Assembly (NCBI GenBank): GCA_017558505.1
Contig: JAFYUM010000030.1
Location: 1-64,000 of the forward strand
DNA length: 64,000 bases
Reading direction: 5' to 3'
Source of the DNA: Ruminococcus sp.
GTDB taxonomy: Bacteria > Bacillota > Clostridia > Oscillospirales > Ruminococcaceae
A program made the position numbers and the translations under genes. Positions 17,250 to 26,139 of the stretch are shown one piece after another. The notes under the pieces are model-generated. The model worked only from the letters and a program-made list of their open reading frames with translations. It was not told where the DNA came from and ran no database searches. Numbering within the stretch: the first letter of the stretch is position 1; each line of letters begins with the position of its first letter.

Positions 17250-18460
17250 TATTTCACCTTCTTAACATAATCTTCAATGGAAAGTTCTCCTCCTGTGGAG
17301 ATATATCCATAATATTCAAGAATAGCTGAAGCGTCGGTAGAGTCAACTGCTTTATCTGTATTGATATCAGCCGCAAGCTCCGCCGCTGCACTCATACGGC
17401 TCACACCGTATATAACAAGATTGGCATAACCATTAAGCACATCGGAAGCATCAGCGGAGTCAATATGTCCGTCTCCGTTCACGTCTCCGAGAGAATAGCC
17501 TTTCTGTCTGTCATTTGCATTAAAAGCATATTCAGCCACAGGATACATGGCTTTAAATTCATCCGTTGTAAAATCGGTAATGATAAAATTCTCATCATCA
17601 TATCCTGAAGCTTTGTGAAACCTGTTTTCATCTGCTTCATCAAAATCAGCAGTACCTTTCATGAAATAATCACACTCTGATATTTTATCGTTGTAGATAT
17701 CCCATGTGGAATCTGTAAGATAATATATACCATCAATGGAAACAATATTCCACGCATGACCGCCGTCATCCGCCACACCGGAAATTATACGGCATGACAA
17801 TCCTGCCTCCTTGACAAGACGGTAAAAAAGCTGTGAGAAACCCTGACATACCGCCTTTCCGTTATACAGGGCACCGTAAGCAGAATAGCGTACCTTATTA
17901 TCTTCATCATCGCTGAAATCATATACGACATTGTTAATAACATATTCGTATATTGCAGAAACCTTCTCATAATCATTTTTGCCATCCAGGGCAAGGGAAT
18001 TGATAATCTGCTCCACTTTTTCAGTGACATATTTTTCCTGTTCAGCGTTTGAGAAATACTTGACGGTCATGCAATAATAATATTTCATACCATCGTAGTC
18101 GCCCTCACATAAAATACTGTTTATATCATATTTTATGTAATCGCCCTCATCGGAATTGTAAGTTTCCTCAACCGCCATAAGCATTACATCATAAAATGAC
18201 TCTTTATAATCAACGCTGAAGGGAAGTGAAAAAACAAATTTTGTTTCTCTGTTCCTGAAACATTCTCTGACATATACCGCAGCAGTTTCAGCATTGGAAA
18301 AATCCACACTTCCGCTTATATCAGGTTTATCTTCAGCCGACTGATTTTTCACAAATGAAAAATCAGTATTTACCGACAAAGCGGAAGAAGCAACAGGAAC
18401 AGATGCCACAGATAATGTAAGAACCATAGTGGCAGATATCAGTTTCTTTAACAGTTTCAT
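17249..18460 (-). CDS. Secreted transglutaminase-like protein with C-terminal dockerin
   Basis: A 403-residue protein. Residues 1-28 form a signal peptide. A transglutaminase-core domain (about 155-260) has the full triad: Cys205 in GKAVCQGFSQ, His235 in GGHAWNIV and Asp250 in YLTDSTWD. Residues about 323-395 form a dockerin with two calcium-binding segments, DVNGDGHIDSADASDVLN and DINTDKAVDSTDASAIL, so the protein should bind a cohesin. These cores can act as proteases or cross-linkers; which applies is not known. It lies 44 bases after purA and is coupled to the PVLDD membrane protein. The dockerin differs from those of the two cellulases and may bind another cohesin type. Confidence 0.85.
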   Translation of the reverse strand: MKLLKKLISATMVLTLSVASVPVASSALSVNTDFSFVKNQSAEDKPDISGSVDFSNAETAAVYVRECFRNRETKFVFSLPFSVDYKESFYDVMLMAVEETYNSDEGDYIKYDINSILCEGDYDGMKYYYCMTVKYFSNAEQEKYVTEKVEQIINSLALDGKNDYEKVSAIYEYVINNVVYDFSDDEDNKVRYSAYGALYNGKAVCQGFSQLFYRLVKEAGLSCRIISGVADDGGHAWNIVSIDGIYYLTDSTWDIYNDKISECDYFMKGTADFDEADENRFHKASGYDDENFIITDFTTDEFKAMYPVAEYAFNANDRQKGYSLGDVNGDGHIDSADASDVLNGYANLVIYGVSRMSAAAELAADINTDKAVDSTDASAILEYYGYISTGGELSIEDYVKKVK

Positions 18461-18504
18461 TCAAATCACTCCTGTCCGATCAGGGTGTTATGTGAACTCC
18501 CCGA

Positions 18505-19779
18505 TTATCTTTCAAGTATCTGTGTTCTGTCAGGGCCGATTCCAACCATGCTTACCTTGCAGCCAACGAGTTCTTCAAGACGTGCAATATACTTCTTGCA
18601 GTTTTCGGGAAGCTCATCGAAACTCTTGCAAGCTGAAATATCCTCTGTAAATCCGGGGAATTCCTCGTAAATAGGTGTACAGCCCTCTAAATCTTCAAGT
18701 GCAGCAGGGAAATGCTCTGTAACTGTACCGTCGGGTTTCTGATAAGCAACACAAATCTTCAATGTATCGATATTTGCAAGTGTATCAAGCTTGTTGATAG
18801 CAAGACTATCAAGTCCGTTTACTCTTACGGAGTGACGAACAATTACAGCGTCGAACCAGCCTGTACGTCTTGGTCTGCCTGTAGTTGTACCGAATTCGCC
18901 GCCTACAGTTCTGATCTGATCGCCGATTTCATCATCAAGCTCTGTGGGGAAAGGTCCCTTGCCGACTCTTGTTGTGTATGCCTTTGCAACACCGATAATA
19001 TTTGTAATCATCTTCGGACCAACGCCTGTACCTACACAAACACCTGCTGAAACAGGATGTGAAGATGTAACATAGGGATATGTACCGAAATCAATATCAA
19101 GGAGAGTAGCCTGTGCACCCTCAAACATAATTGTCTTTCCAGCCTTGTCAGCCTCAAATGTGAGAACAGAAACGTCATCAACATAAGGAGCAAGTCTTTT
19201 GCCATACTCGATGTACTCAGCAGTTACAGCGTCAAGGTCGAAAGCTTCGCCGCCGTAAACGTCTGTGATAATCTTATTCTTCAGCTTTCCTGTTGCCTGA
19301 ATTTTCTCTGCAAGCACCTCAGGGTGGATAAGATCGTATACTCTGATACCACATCTCTCATACTTATCCATATATGTAGGTCCGATACCTCTCTTTGTTG
19401 TACCGATGTCCTTACCGCCTCTGAATGCCTCAGAAAGTCCGTCAAGAGTGATGTGCCATGGCATTACAACGTGAGCTCTGGGGTCAATCTTAAGAGAAGC
19501 TGTAGAAATTCCTCTTGCTTCAAGTCCGTCAAGCTCGCCGATGAAATCCTTGGGATCGAGTACAACTCCTGCACCGATAAGGCAGAGAGTATCCTTATAA
19601 AGAATACCTGAAGGGATAAGGTGAAGCTTATAAACTTCTCCGTTATTTACAACTGTGTGACCTGCGTTGTTACCGCCCTGTGAACGAACAACAACATCTG
19701 CACGGGAGGAAATGATATCAATAATCTTTCCTTTTCCCTCATCTCCCCACTGTGTTCCAACTACAATATTAGCAGGCAT
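18505..19779 (-). CDS. purA: Adenylosuccinate synthetase
   Basis: A 424-residue cytoplasmic enzyme joining IMP and aspartate with GTP hydrolysis, the first step from IMP to AMP. The N-terminal GTQWGDEGKGKIID loop, the QGGNNAGHT motif and the GTTGRPRRTGWFD stretch are typical, and the length matches the family. It is preceded by a good promoter (19895-19923). The downstream dockerin gene is only 44 bases away with no terminator seen between, so read-through is likely even though the functions are unrelated. Confidence 0.97.
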   Translation of the reverse strand: MPANIVVGTQWGDEGKGKIIDIISSRADVVVRSQGGNNAGHTVVNNGEVYKLHLIPSGILYKDTLCLIGAGVVLDPKDFIGELDGLEARGISTASLKIDPRAHVVMPWHITLDGLSEAFRGGKDIGTTKRGIGPTYMDKYERCGIRVYDLIHPEVLAEKIQATGKLKNKIITDVYGGEAFDLDAVTAEYIEYGKRLAPYVDDVSVLTFEADKAGKTIMFEGAQATLLDIDFGTYPYVTSSHPVSAGVCVGTGVGPKMITNIIGVAKAYTTRVGKGPFPTELDDEIGDQIRTVGGEFGTTTGRPRRTGWFDAVIVRHSVRVNGLDSLAINKLDTLANIDTLKICVAYQKPDGTVTEHFPAALEDLEGCTPIYEEFPGFTEDISACKSFDELPENCKKYIARLEELVGCKVSMVGIGPDRTQILER

Positions 19780-19894
19780 TATTCAAAACCTCATTCCATA
19801 AAATTTTTTCAGATAATCCGTATCTGCGGATTTTCCGTGTATTTCCTTACAGCTACAGCAAACAGAACCGCTACTGTAAAGTTCTTTACACTTT

Positions 19895-19923
19895 ATTATA
19901 TCACAGTATGAATAATATTTCAA
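19895..19923 (-). promoter_or_regulatory. Sigma-A promoter of purA
   Basis: Minus strand TTGAAA (19923-19918), 17 bases, TATAAT (19900-19895), about 115 bases before the purA ATG. The leader contains a short AATCCG/CGGATT hairpin (about 19814-19831) but no recognised riboswitch. Confidence 0.75.
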
Positions 19924-19990
19924 GTGTTTTTGGGAAAAAAGCATTTTTTGCAGAGTCAGCCGCAGAACATCACGCAAAAATTGCCATACA

Positions 19991-20028
19991 AAAACAAAAA
20001 ACCTGCCCGGGAAATCGGGCAGGTTTTT
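19991..20028. terminator. Bidirectional terminator between GNAT gene and purA
   Basis: ACCTGCCCG (20001-20009) and CGGGCAGGT (20016-20024) form a stem with an A tract on the left and a T tract on the right. It can end leftward transcription from the acetyltransferase gene. Confidence 0.85.
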
Positions 20029-20041
20029 CATATCGTTCAGT

Positions 20042-20509
20042 TTATCTTATAGCTTTCACAAGAAACAAACACGGGTTCTCTTCATTCCAATAGGTTGTGA
20101 AAACTTCAAGAGGAATAAATCCCTCTTTTTTGTAAAATGCCCTCGTGGAATTATAAGGCTCATAATCTGCCGATTCATCAAGAGTTTTTACTGTAAGAAA
20201 TTGTTTTTTATTCTTGATACAGTAATTTTTGCAGGCTTCAATAAGCATATGTCCTGCGCCCTTTCTGTGAAATTCCTTTAGTACCCCTAAATTGTAAATT
20301 TCAGCAGTTTGCTCATTATGAATTTTCAATGCAGCAAACCCTATGCAGTTATCATTGTCATAAACGGCATAAAAGGGATACTTTTTATGAATTTCCGCCT
20401 TTACAGGAATATCTTCTGGCGGACTGAACCATTCGGGGAGATTTCCCATAATTTCAATTGTGATTGCTTTCTTTAAACTTTCAGATATGATTTCTTTTAC
20501 GGATAACAT
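20042..20509 (-). CDS. GNAT-family N-acetyltransferase
   Basis: A 155-residue protein. The acetyl-CoA-binding motif A of GNAT proteins is seen as LGVLKEFHRKGAGHMLIEAC (R/Q-x-x-G-x-G/A type) near the middle, followed by TVKTLDESADYEPYNSTRAF and the FYKKEGFIP motif B. The substrate cannot be told from sequence. ATG 20509 is chosen because GGAGGA sits 7 bases upstream; the in-frame ATG at 20524 overlaps that ribosome site. It forms its own unit ended by the hairpin at 20001-20024. Confidence 0.85.
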   Translation of the reverse strand: MLSVKEIISESLKKAITIEIMGNLPEWFSPPEDIPVKAEIHKKYPFYAVYDNDNCIGFAALKIHNEQTAEIYNLGVLKEFHRKGAGHMLIEACKNYCIKNKKQFLTVKTLDESADYEPYNSTRAFYKKEGFIPLEVFTTYWNEENPCLFLVKAIR

Positions 20510-20564
20510 TTTTATTTCCTCCATATATTATATTCAAGGCTCAGTTAATAAATAAATCAGAATA

Positions 20565-20592
20565 ATAAAAAAACCGCAGATTTCTCTGCGGT
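20565..20592 (-). terminator. Intrinsic terminator of the spoVG transcript
   Basis: CCGCAGA (20574-20580) and TCTGCGG (20585-20591) pair around TTTC; the A tract at 20563-20573 is the T tract on the minus strand. It lies about 190 bases past the spoVG stop. Confidence 0.8.
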
Positions 20593-20778
20593 AAAACGTT
20601 GAATATGCAGAGCGAAAATCATTATTGCAACACAAATAAAGCTGCCATACAACAGCCATTTGCGTATTAACTTTGATTTTCCACTCGTTCCGATTATACA
20701 CTTGCCAGCAACCCGGCAGTTATATCATCGGGCAAATCACTCCTTTTTTATTTATTAACCTTGCCTTGTTATCAATAA
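20593..20778 (-). other. Unassigned 185-base region after spoVG
   Basis: Between the spoVG stop and its terminator. A minus-strand frame without a good start would read a short hydrophobic peptide (KLIRKWLLYGSFICVAIMIF). It could be a decayed small membrane gene or a plain 3' untranslated region. I see no supported gene. Confidence 0.35.
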
Positions 20779-21132
20779 TTATTCAGCTGTTTCCTCAACA
20801 ACATCAACTGTTGCTGCGTATGTAGCCTCTACAGCAGCTTCATAAGCGTTTGCAGCTTCTTCCTCTGCTGCCATAAGCGCTGCCTGACGCTCATATGCTT
20901 CAAGAATATTCTCCTCAATAGAACGTCTTGCATCGGGTGAAATGGGATGAACAATATCACGGAAAATTCCGTTTTCATCCTTGCGGCTGGGCATTGCCAC
21001 GAATAATCTCTCGTCGCCCTGTACCACCTTGATGTCATGTACTGCAAGCATATCATCAATTGTGATTGATACAACAGCACGAAGTCTGCCGCTTGACATC
21101 AGCTTTCTGATTTTTACGTCTGTGATCTGCAT
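20779..21132 (-). CDS. spoVG: SpoVG family RNA/DNA-binding regulator
   Basis: A 117-residue protein. The first about 85 residues match SpoVG throughout: MQITDVKIRKL, RLRAVVSITIDD, FVAMPSRKDENG and DIVHPI. The tail is Ala/Glu-rich. SpoVG binds nucleic acids and affects envelope, virulence and sporulation genes in Firmicutes. AAGGAGG precedes ATG 21132, and a sigma-A-type promoter lies at 21221-21249, divergent from murC. Confidence 0.95.
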   Translation of the reverse strand: MQITDVKIRKLMSSGRLRAVVSITIDDMLAVHDIKVVQGDERLFVAMPSRKDENGIFRDIVHPISPDARRSIEENILEAYERQAALMAAEEEAANAYEAAVEATYAATVDVVEETAE

Positions 21133-21220
21133 CGTTATAAAACCTCCTTATGTCGACATATACTTCATATACTCCAAATAAACCAACCCTAATAATCGGC
21201 TTCATATATGTCTAACTAAT

Positions 21221-21249
21221 ATTATAACCTATATTTATAAAAAAATCAA
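21221..21249 (-). promoter_or_regulatory. Sigma-A promoter of spoVG
   Basis: Minus strand TTGATT (21249-21244), 17 bases, TATAAT (21226-21221), about 90 bases before spoVG. Confidence 0.65.
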
Positions 21250-21374
21250 TACATTTTTACAAAAAATCCATTATTTTTCTCATATCCCCCTTTTTTTAAA
21301 TCAAATGATAAAATTATTTACAAGAAATGAACGAAAATCTTTCAAAATTCCGTCATATTTTTCCTCCTAAACTA

Positions 21375-21403
21375 TTGAAATAATCGAAAAAATATAGTAT
21401 AAT
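21375..21403 (+). promoter_or_regulatory. Sigma-A promoter of murC
   Basis: TTGAAA (21375-21380), 17 bases, TATAAT (21398-21403), about 60 bases before the murC start. It may also feed the genes up to PBP2, since no firm promoter was seen further on. Confidence 0.75.
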
Positions 21404-21463
21404 AATAGAATAGGTTTACTATGGCTAATTGTACCTTGTTTTAACAAAGAAAGGTGATATATT

Positions 21464-22876
21464 TTGGACAGAAACATACTCAACGGAAAAAAGCATATTC
21501 ATTTTATAGGTATCGGCGGCTCGGGTATGTATCCCCTCGCTCAGATTCTCCACGGTCAGGGCTATTATCTCACAGGCTCCGACAATAACGAAACCGAAAC
21601 CCTTGACGCTGTCAGAAATATGGGTATTCCCGTATTTATCGGACAAAGGGCGGAAAATATTGAGGGCGCAGACCTTATTGTTCATACAGCGGCTATTATG
21701 GCGGATAACCCTGAACTTATCGCTGCAAAGGAAAGCGGAGTTCCCGTGCTGGAACGTGCGGATTTGCTGGGCATAGTTACAGGCTGGTATGACAACGCAA
21801 TCTGCGTTTCGGGTACTCACGGCAAAACCTCCACAACTTCAATGATTACCCAGATTATGTATACAGCAGGCATTGACCTCTCCGCATATATCGGCGGAAA
21901 GCTCCCCTGCATCGGCGGCAGCGGCAAGGCAGGTTCAAGCGATATTCTCGTTTGTGAATCCTGCGAATTCGAGGATCACTTCCTTAAATTTCTCCCCGAT
22001 ATTTCGGTAGTTCTCAACATTGACGCCGACCACCTTGACTACTTCGGCACACTTGAAAATATTATCGAGTCATTCCGCAAATTCAATACAAACACCACAA
22101 AATGTATAATAATCAACGGCTCTGACGAAAATTCTATGAAATCCTTGGAGGGCGTAAGCGGCAAGGAAATCATCACTTTCGGCAGCGATAACAGCTGTGA
22201 TTACTACCCCGAAAATATCGTCCACAATGGACTCCTCACAACCTATGACGCTATGTACAAGGGCGAAAAACTGGGAGAAATCACCCTCCACGTTGCAGGA
22301 ATCCACAATGTCCTCAACTCCCTTGCGGCTGTTGCGGCGGCTCGTTACTGCAATGTTGAATTTGAGCATATCGCCAAAGGTCTTGAAGATTTCCGTGGTG
22401 CAAAGCGCCGTTTCGACAAGCTTGGGGAGGTCAACGGCATAACTATCGTTGATGACTATGCCCACCACCCAACAGAGCTTGAAGCTACTCTCAAAGCGGC
22501 TATGGAAATGAATTTCCGCAAGGTATGGGCAATTTTCCAGCCTTTCACATTCAGCCGCACAAAGCTGCTCCTTGACGATTTCGTCCGTGTACTGCAAATC
22601 CCTGATTATACAGTGCTGACTGACATTATGGGAAGTCGTGAGAAGAACACCTACGGTATCTTCACACGTCACCTTGCAGAGCAGATTCCCGATTGTATCT
22701 GGTTCCCGCAGGATGAAACCGCTGAATGGACAGACGAGAGAAAATATTTCAACTTCGGTCAGATATGCGACTATGTATGCGAAAACGCACAGTCGGGCGA
22801 CCTCGTTATTACTCTCGGCTGCGGCGACGCTTATAAAATCGCAAAGATGATTATTAACAAGTTGTCGGAAGAATAA
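21464..22876 (+). CDS. murC: UDP-N-acetylmuramate--L-alanine ligase
   Basis: A 470-residue cytoplasmic enzyme that adds L-alanine to UDP-MurNAc, the first peptide step of peptidoglycan synthesis. Mur ligase marks are present: GIGGSGMYPLA near the N-terminus, the ATP loop GTHGKTSTTSM, and DDYAHHPTELEATL starting the C-terminal domain. The start is TTG 21464 behind AAAGGTGAT; no ATG nearby gives a full N-terminal loop. It leads the plus-strand cell-wall block. Confidence 0.95.
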   Translation: MDRNILNGKKHIHFIGIGGSGMYPLAQILHGQGYYLTGSDNNETETLDAVRNMGIPVFIGQRAENIEGADLIVHTAAIMADNPELIAAKESGVPVLERADLLGIVTGWYDNAICVSGTHGKTSTTSMITQIMYTAGIDLSAYIGGKLPCIGGSGKAGSSDILVCESCEFEDHFLKFLPDISVVLNIDADHLDYFGTLENIIESFRKFNTNTTKCIIINGSDENSMKSLEGVSGKEIITFGSDNSCDYYPENIVHNGLLTTYDAMYKGEKLGEITLHVAGIHNVLNSLAAVAAARYCNVEFEHIAKGLEDFRGAKRRFDKLGEVNGITIVDDYAHHPTELEATLKAAMEMNFRKVWAIFQPFTFSRTKLLLDDFVRVLQIPDYTVLTDIMGSREKNTYGIFTRHLAEQIPDCIWFPQDETAEWTDERKYFNFGQICDYVCENAQSGDLVITLGCGDAYKIAKMIINKLSEE

Positions 22877-22889
22877 AACCGAAAATGCA

Positions 22890-22911
22890 GGGGCGATGCC
22901 CACATCGCCCC
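22890..22911. repeat. REP-like palindrome between murC and zapA
   Basis: GGGGCGATG and CATCGCCCC form a perfect 9-bp stem around CCCA. Resembles the palindromes at 14732-14750 and 34491-34510. It has no T tract on the plus side, so it is a weak terminator candidate. Confidence 0.55.
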
Positions 22912-22951
22912 GTTTAACAGATAAACATATAAACAGAAAGGAAACAAAAAA

Positions 22952-23320
22952 ATGCTTAACGATGTAAAAGTTGTAATCTGCGGAAAGGAATACAAGCTCC
23001 GCACCGCAGAATCCCCAAATTACGTTTATTCCCTCGCCCGTGCTTTAGAGGCAAAAATCAACGAGCATATGGGTTCGGGCAGCGGAACTTCCCCTTATAC
23101 TGCTGCTATTATGGTTGCACTCAGCGTTCTCGATGACCTCAACAAGGCAAATCAGCGTCTTGACAATATCCGCACACAGACAAAGGAATATGTTGACGAA
23201 GCAGGAAAAAGCCGTATAGAGCGCGATTCCGCACAGAAAGAGGTCGAAGCTCTCAAGGCTAAAATCGTTCAGCTTGAAAATATGATAAAACTCCGCCAGC
23301 TCAAGGACAGTCTTGAATGA
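22952..23320 (+). CDS. zapA: Cell division protein ZapA
   Basis: A 122-residue protein. The start VKVVICGKEYKLRTAESPNY and the conserved ALSVLDDLNKA core match ZapA, and a coiled coil fills the second half. ZapA cross-links FtsZ filaments at the division site. AGAAAGGAAAC precedes the ATG. Its TGA overlaps the ATG of the U32 gene by four bases (ATGA). Confidence 0.9.
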   Translation: MLNDVKVVICGKEYKLRTAESPNYVYSLARALEAKINEHMGSGSGTSPYTAAIMVALSVLDDLNKANQRLDNIRTQTKEYVDEAGKSRIERDSAQKEVEALKAKIVQLENMIKLRQLKDSLE

Positions 23321-25356
23321 AATCCCCCGAAATACTCGCCCCCGCAGGCAGTTTTGAGGCACTGACAGCGGCTTTGCGTACCGGTGCGGACGCTGTATAC
23401 ATAGGCGGGAAAAGATTTTCAGCAAGAAATAATGCCGCAAATTTCAGCAACGAGGAAATTGGCGAAGCCGCACGGTTGTGCCATATTCACGGTGTAAAGC
23501 TGTATCTTGCGGTAAATACAATTATTTCCGATGATGAAGCCGAAGATTTCTGTCAGTTCATCAAAAAAGCCGCAGAATACGGTATTGACGGCTATATTGT
23601 GCAGGATACAGGGGCAGTGGATATTATACGTTCTGCCGTTCCCGACGCCGTTATTCACGGCTCCACACAGCTCTCGGTGCATACCGCCGCAGGTGCAAGA
23701 ATGCTCAAAGATATGGGATTTTCCCGTGTCGTACCTGCCCGTGAGCTATCCGCCGACACCCTTGAAAAAATCTGCAAAGAGGATATCGAAGTTGAGGTTT
23801 TCGTCCACGGTGCGTTGTGTATGTCCGTTTCGGGACAATGCTATATGTCAGCAGTTATTGGCTCTCGTTCTGCCAATCGTGGCTGCTGCGGACAGGCATG
23901 CCGACTCCCCTTTTCCGCTGTAGGAAATAAAAATTCAGCCGCCTTGTCGCTGAAAGACCTTTCCCTCCTTGAAAATACGGAAAAACTGCGTGAAATCGGC
24001 GTTGATTCCCTTAAAATCGAAGGACGTATGAAACGTCCCGAATATATTGCCTCTGCCGTTTCAGAGCTGAAAAAAGCTCTTGACGGCAATACACCGGATA
24101 TGAAAATGCTCCGTGGTATATTCTCAAGAAGCGGCTTCACAGACGGCTATTTTTCAGGAAAAAGGCAGGATATGTTCGGTGTCCGTGAAAAAGAGGATGT
24201 AATCGCCGCAAAGGAAATTATCCCTACACTTCACGAGCTGTACAGAAGTGAACGTACCGTTTATACAGTGGATTTTCACGGCTGTATAAAAAAGGGACAG
24301 CCCTTGAAAATCACCGCTGTCTGCGGTGAAATTTCAGCGGAGATTACAGGAGATTTTCCCGATATTGCACAGAAATCCCCTACATCAGCGGAGACTCTCT
24401 GCAAACAGCTTTCAAAGCTTGGGGATACGGTTTTCACCCTCGGTAGGGTTACGGCTGAAATTGACGATGGACTCTTTGTGCCTGTTGGTAAATTAAACGA
24501 ACTCCGCCGTACTGTAATTGAAAAATTAACTGATATGCTTGCAGAGTACAATAAACCACGGTATACAATTACGAACTTTACGCCCGAAAATACGCGTGTT
24601 ATCCCTCCCCACAGCGATAGTCCGCCTGTGAGAACATTCTGCCGAACTACCGAACAGGCTATTGCCGCCGTAAATTTTTCGGAATTTGTAATAGTCCCCG
24701 AAAGCATCATAACACAAGAGCTTACGGAAATTATTTCCAGTGATAAAATTATCATTTCCCCTCCACGTTTCATTGTGGACGAGGATAAGCTCTCCGCAAG
24801 GCTCAGGGAACTGAAAAATCTCGGTATAAGCCGTATTCTCTGTCACACCCTTGACGGGGCGGCTCTTGGAAAAGCTCTGGGATTTACTCTCCACGGCAGC
24901 TTCACTATGAATCTGTTCAACTCATATTCTGCGGAATATCTGCAAAAACTGGGCTTTGAGGACTGCATAGTTTCCCCCGAAATGACCTTGAATCAGCTTG
25001 AAAATATCCGCACATCAATGCCCTTGGGTGCGTTGATTTACGGCAGACTGCCCCTTATGCTTACACAGAACTGCCCGATAAGAAATGAAATCGGATGTAA
25101 AAACTGTACAGGCTCGCTCATTGACAGAACTTCACGAAAGCTTCCTGTTGCCTGCTCCAAGGATTATGTCGAAATCCTCAACTCCGACATTCTGTGTATG
25201 GCTGACAGGGCGGATAAATTCAGGAATAACGCATTTTTCGCTGTCCTGCTCCACGATGAGGATAAAAACGGTACTATTGCCGCCATACAGGGCAGAAAGC
25301 CCTCCGACAGCGTTACAAGAGGATTATACTACAGAGGAGTTTGTGAAAACATATGA
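23317..25356 (+). CDS. U32 family peptidase
   Basis: A 679-residue protein of the large U32 type. It opens with PEILAPAGSFEALTAALRTGADAVYIGG and carries the U32 signature EVFVHGALCMSVSGQCYMS with the following cysteine pair region (RGCCGQACRLPF), which in related proteins binds an iron-sulfur cluster. The C-terminal half continues with an extra U32-associated domain and more cysteines (NEIGCKNC). Relatives act as collagenase-like proteases or in RNA hydroxylation (RlhA, TrhP); I cannot choose between these. It overlaps zapA and dut by four bases on each side. Confidence 0.9.
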   Translation: MKSPEILAPAGSFEALTAALRTGADAVYIGGKRFSARNNAANFSNEEIGEAARLCHIHGVKLYLAVNTIISDDEAEDFCQFIKKAAEYGIDGYIVQDTGAVDIIRSAVPDAVIHGSTQLSVHTAAGARMLKDMGFSRVVPARELSADTLEKICKEDIEVEVFVHGALCMSVSGQCYMSAVIGSRSANRGCCGQACRLPFSAVGNKNSAALSLKDLSLLENTEKLREIGVDSLKIEGRMKRPEYIASAVSELKKALDGNTPDMKMLRGIFSRSGFTDGYFSGKRQDMFGVREKEDVIAAKEIIPTLHELYRSERTVYTVDFHGCIKKGQPLKITAVCGEISAEITGDFPDIAQKSPTSAETLCKQLSKLGDTVFTLGRVTAEIDDGLFVPVGKLNELRRTVIEKLTDMLAEYNKPRYTITNFTPENTRVIPPHSDSPPVRTFCRTTEQAIAAVNFSEFVIVPESIITQELTEIISSDKIIISPPRFIVDEDKLSARLRELKNLGISRILCHTLDGAALGKALGFTLHGSFTMNLFNSYSAEYLQKLGFEDCIVSPEMTLNQLENIRTSMPLGALIYGRLPLMLTQNCPIRNEIGCKNCTGSLIDRTSRKLPVACSKDYVEILNSDILCMADRADKFRNNAFFAVLLHDEDKNGTIAAIQGRKPSDSVTRGLYYRGVCENI

Positions 25357-25790
25357 AACTGACGTTCAAAAAGCTTGACGAAAAAGCTGTTATTCCGTCA
25401 AGGGCAACTCCTGCAAGCGCAGGTCTTGACATTTGTGCAAGAGTTGACGAGCCTGTGGTACTTGCACCCAACGAAATAAAAATGATTCCCACGGGATTGA
25501 CGGCAATGACCGACTGCGATGACGTTGCATTGCTGATTTATCCCCGTTCGGGACTTTCCACAAAATTCGGCGTAACCCTTGCAAACTGCGTGGGAGTTGT
25601 TGACAGCGACTACAGAGGCGCATGGTTCATCCCACTTATAAACCACGGGAAAGAGCCTTTCACTGTTGAGGATGGCATGAGAATTGCACAGCTTATCCCC
25701 ACAAAGGTGCTTTTCCCCGAAATTGAAATAAGCGATACACTCACTGAAACTGAAAGAGGCGGAAACGGCTTCGGTTCAACAGGAATCTGA
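25353..25790 (+). CDS. dut: dUTP diphosphatase
   Basis: A 145-residue trimeric dUTPase that hydrolyses dUTP to dUMP and so keeps uracil out of DNA. Family motifs appear in order: PASAGLDICA, LIYPRSGLSTKFG, GVVDSDYRGAW and the C-terminal RGGNGFGSTG arm. Full length. The ATG overlaps the U32 stop by four bases. Confidence 0.95.
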   Translation: MKLTFKKLDEKAVIPSRATPASAGLDICARVDEPVVLAPNEIKMIPTGLTAMTDCDDVALLIYPRSGLSTKFGVTLANCVGVVDSDYRGAWFIPLINHGKEPFTVEDGMRIAQLIPTKVLFPEIEISDTLTETERGGNGFGSTGI

Positions 25791-25824
25791 AAGCTGTACG
25801 CCATGTAAAAAAAGGAGATAAAAA

Positions 25825-26088
25825 ATGAAAAAGAACATTTACCTTGCTTTTCTTTTAATATCGGCTATCGTATTGGGCCACTATCTTGGAAATGCCGTTA
25901 TCGGAACAGAAGGATTGAGCTGGCTGGGCTACGGCAGAACATTCGGATTTTCACCGACAAATATTACATTAGGCGGAATTATCAACTTTGACATCGGCTT
26001 TACTATCAGCATGAATATTGCACAGCTTCTTTTCCTTGCAACAGCATTTATAATCTACTGCAAGACAGCACCGAAGATTCCTTCATAA
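25825..26088 (+). CDS. DUF4321 small membrane protein
   Basis: An 87-residue protein with a hydrophobic N-terminus (about residues 5-26) and a second membrane helix (about 62-80). The middle GRTFGFSPTNITLGGIINFDIGF segment fits the DUF4321 family, which is often found near mreB in Clostridia. AAAAGGAG lies upstream of the ATG. No function is known. Position between dut and mreB suggests an envelope role. Confidence 0.75.
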   Translation: MKKNIYLAFLLISAIVLGHYLGNAVIGTEGLSWLGYGRTFGFSPTNITLGGIINFDIGFTISMNIAQLLFLATAFIIYCKTAPKIPS

Positions 26089-26139
26089 GGACACCTTATA
26101 AAAGGACTGGCTAAAAACAAATTTACAAGGAGCTAAAAA

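Noticed and set aside
19780..19890. Purine riboswitch before purA
   Set aside because: Only a short AATCCG/CGGATT hairpin is seen; the conserved loop-loop and junction bases of the purine class are missing.
19783..20031. 82-codon minus-strand open frame upstream of purA
   Set aside because: It covers the purA promoter and a terminator hairpin and shows no family features.
22070..22903. 277-codon minus-strand open frame inside murC
   Set aside because: Antisense to murC, rich in Cys and Val without any motif; a shadow of the real codons.
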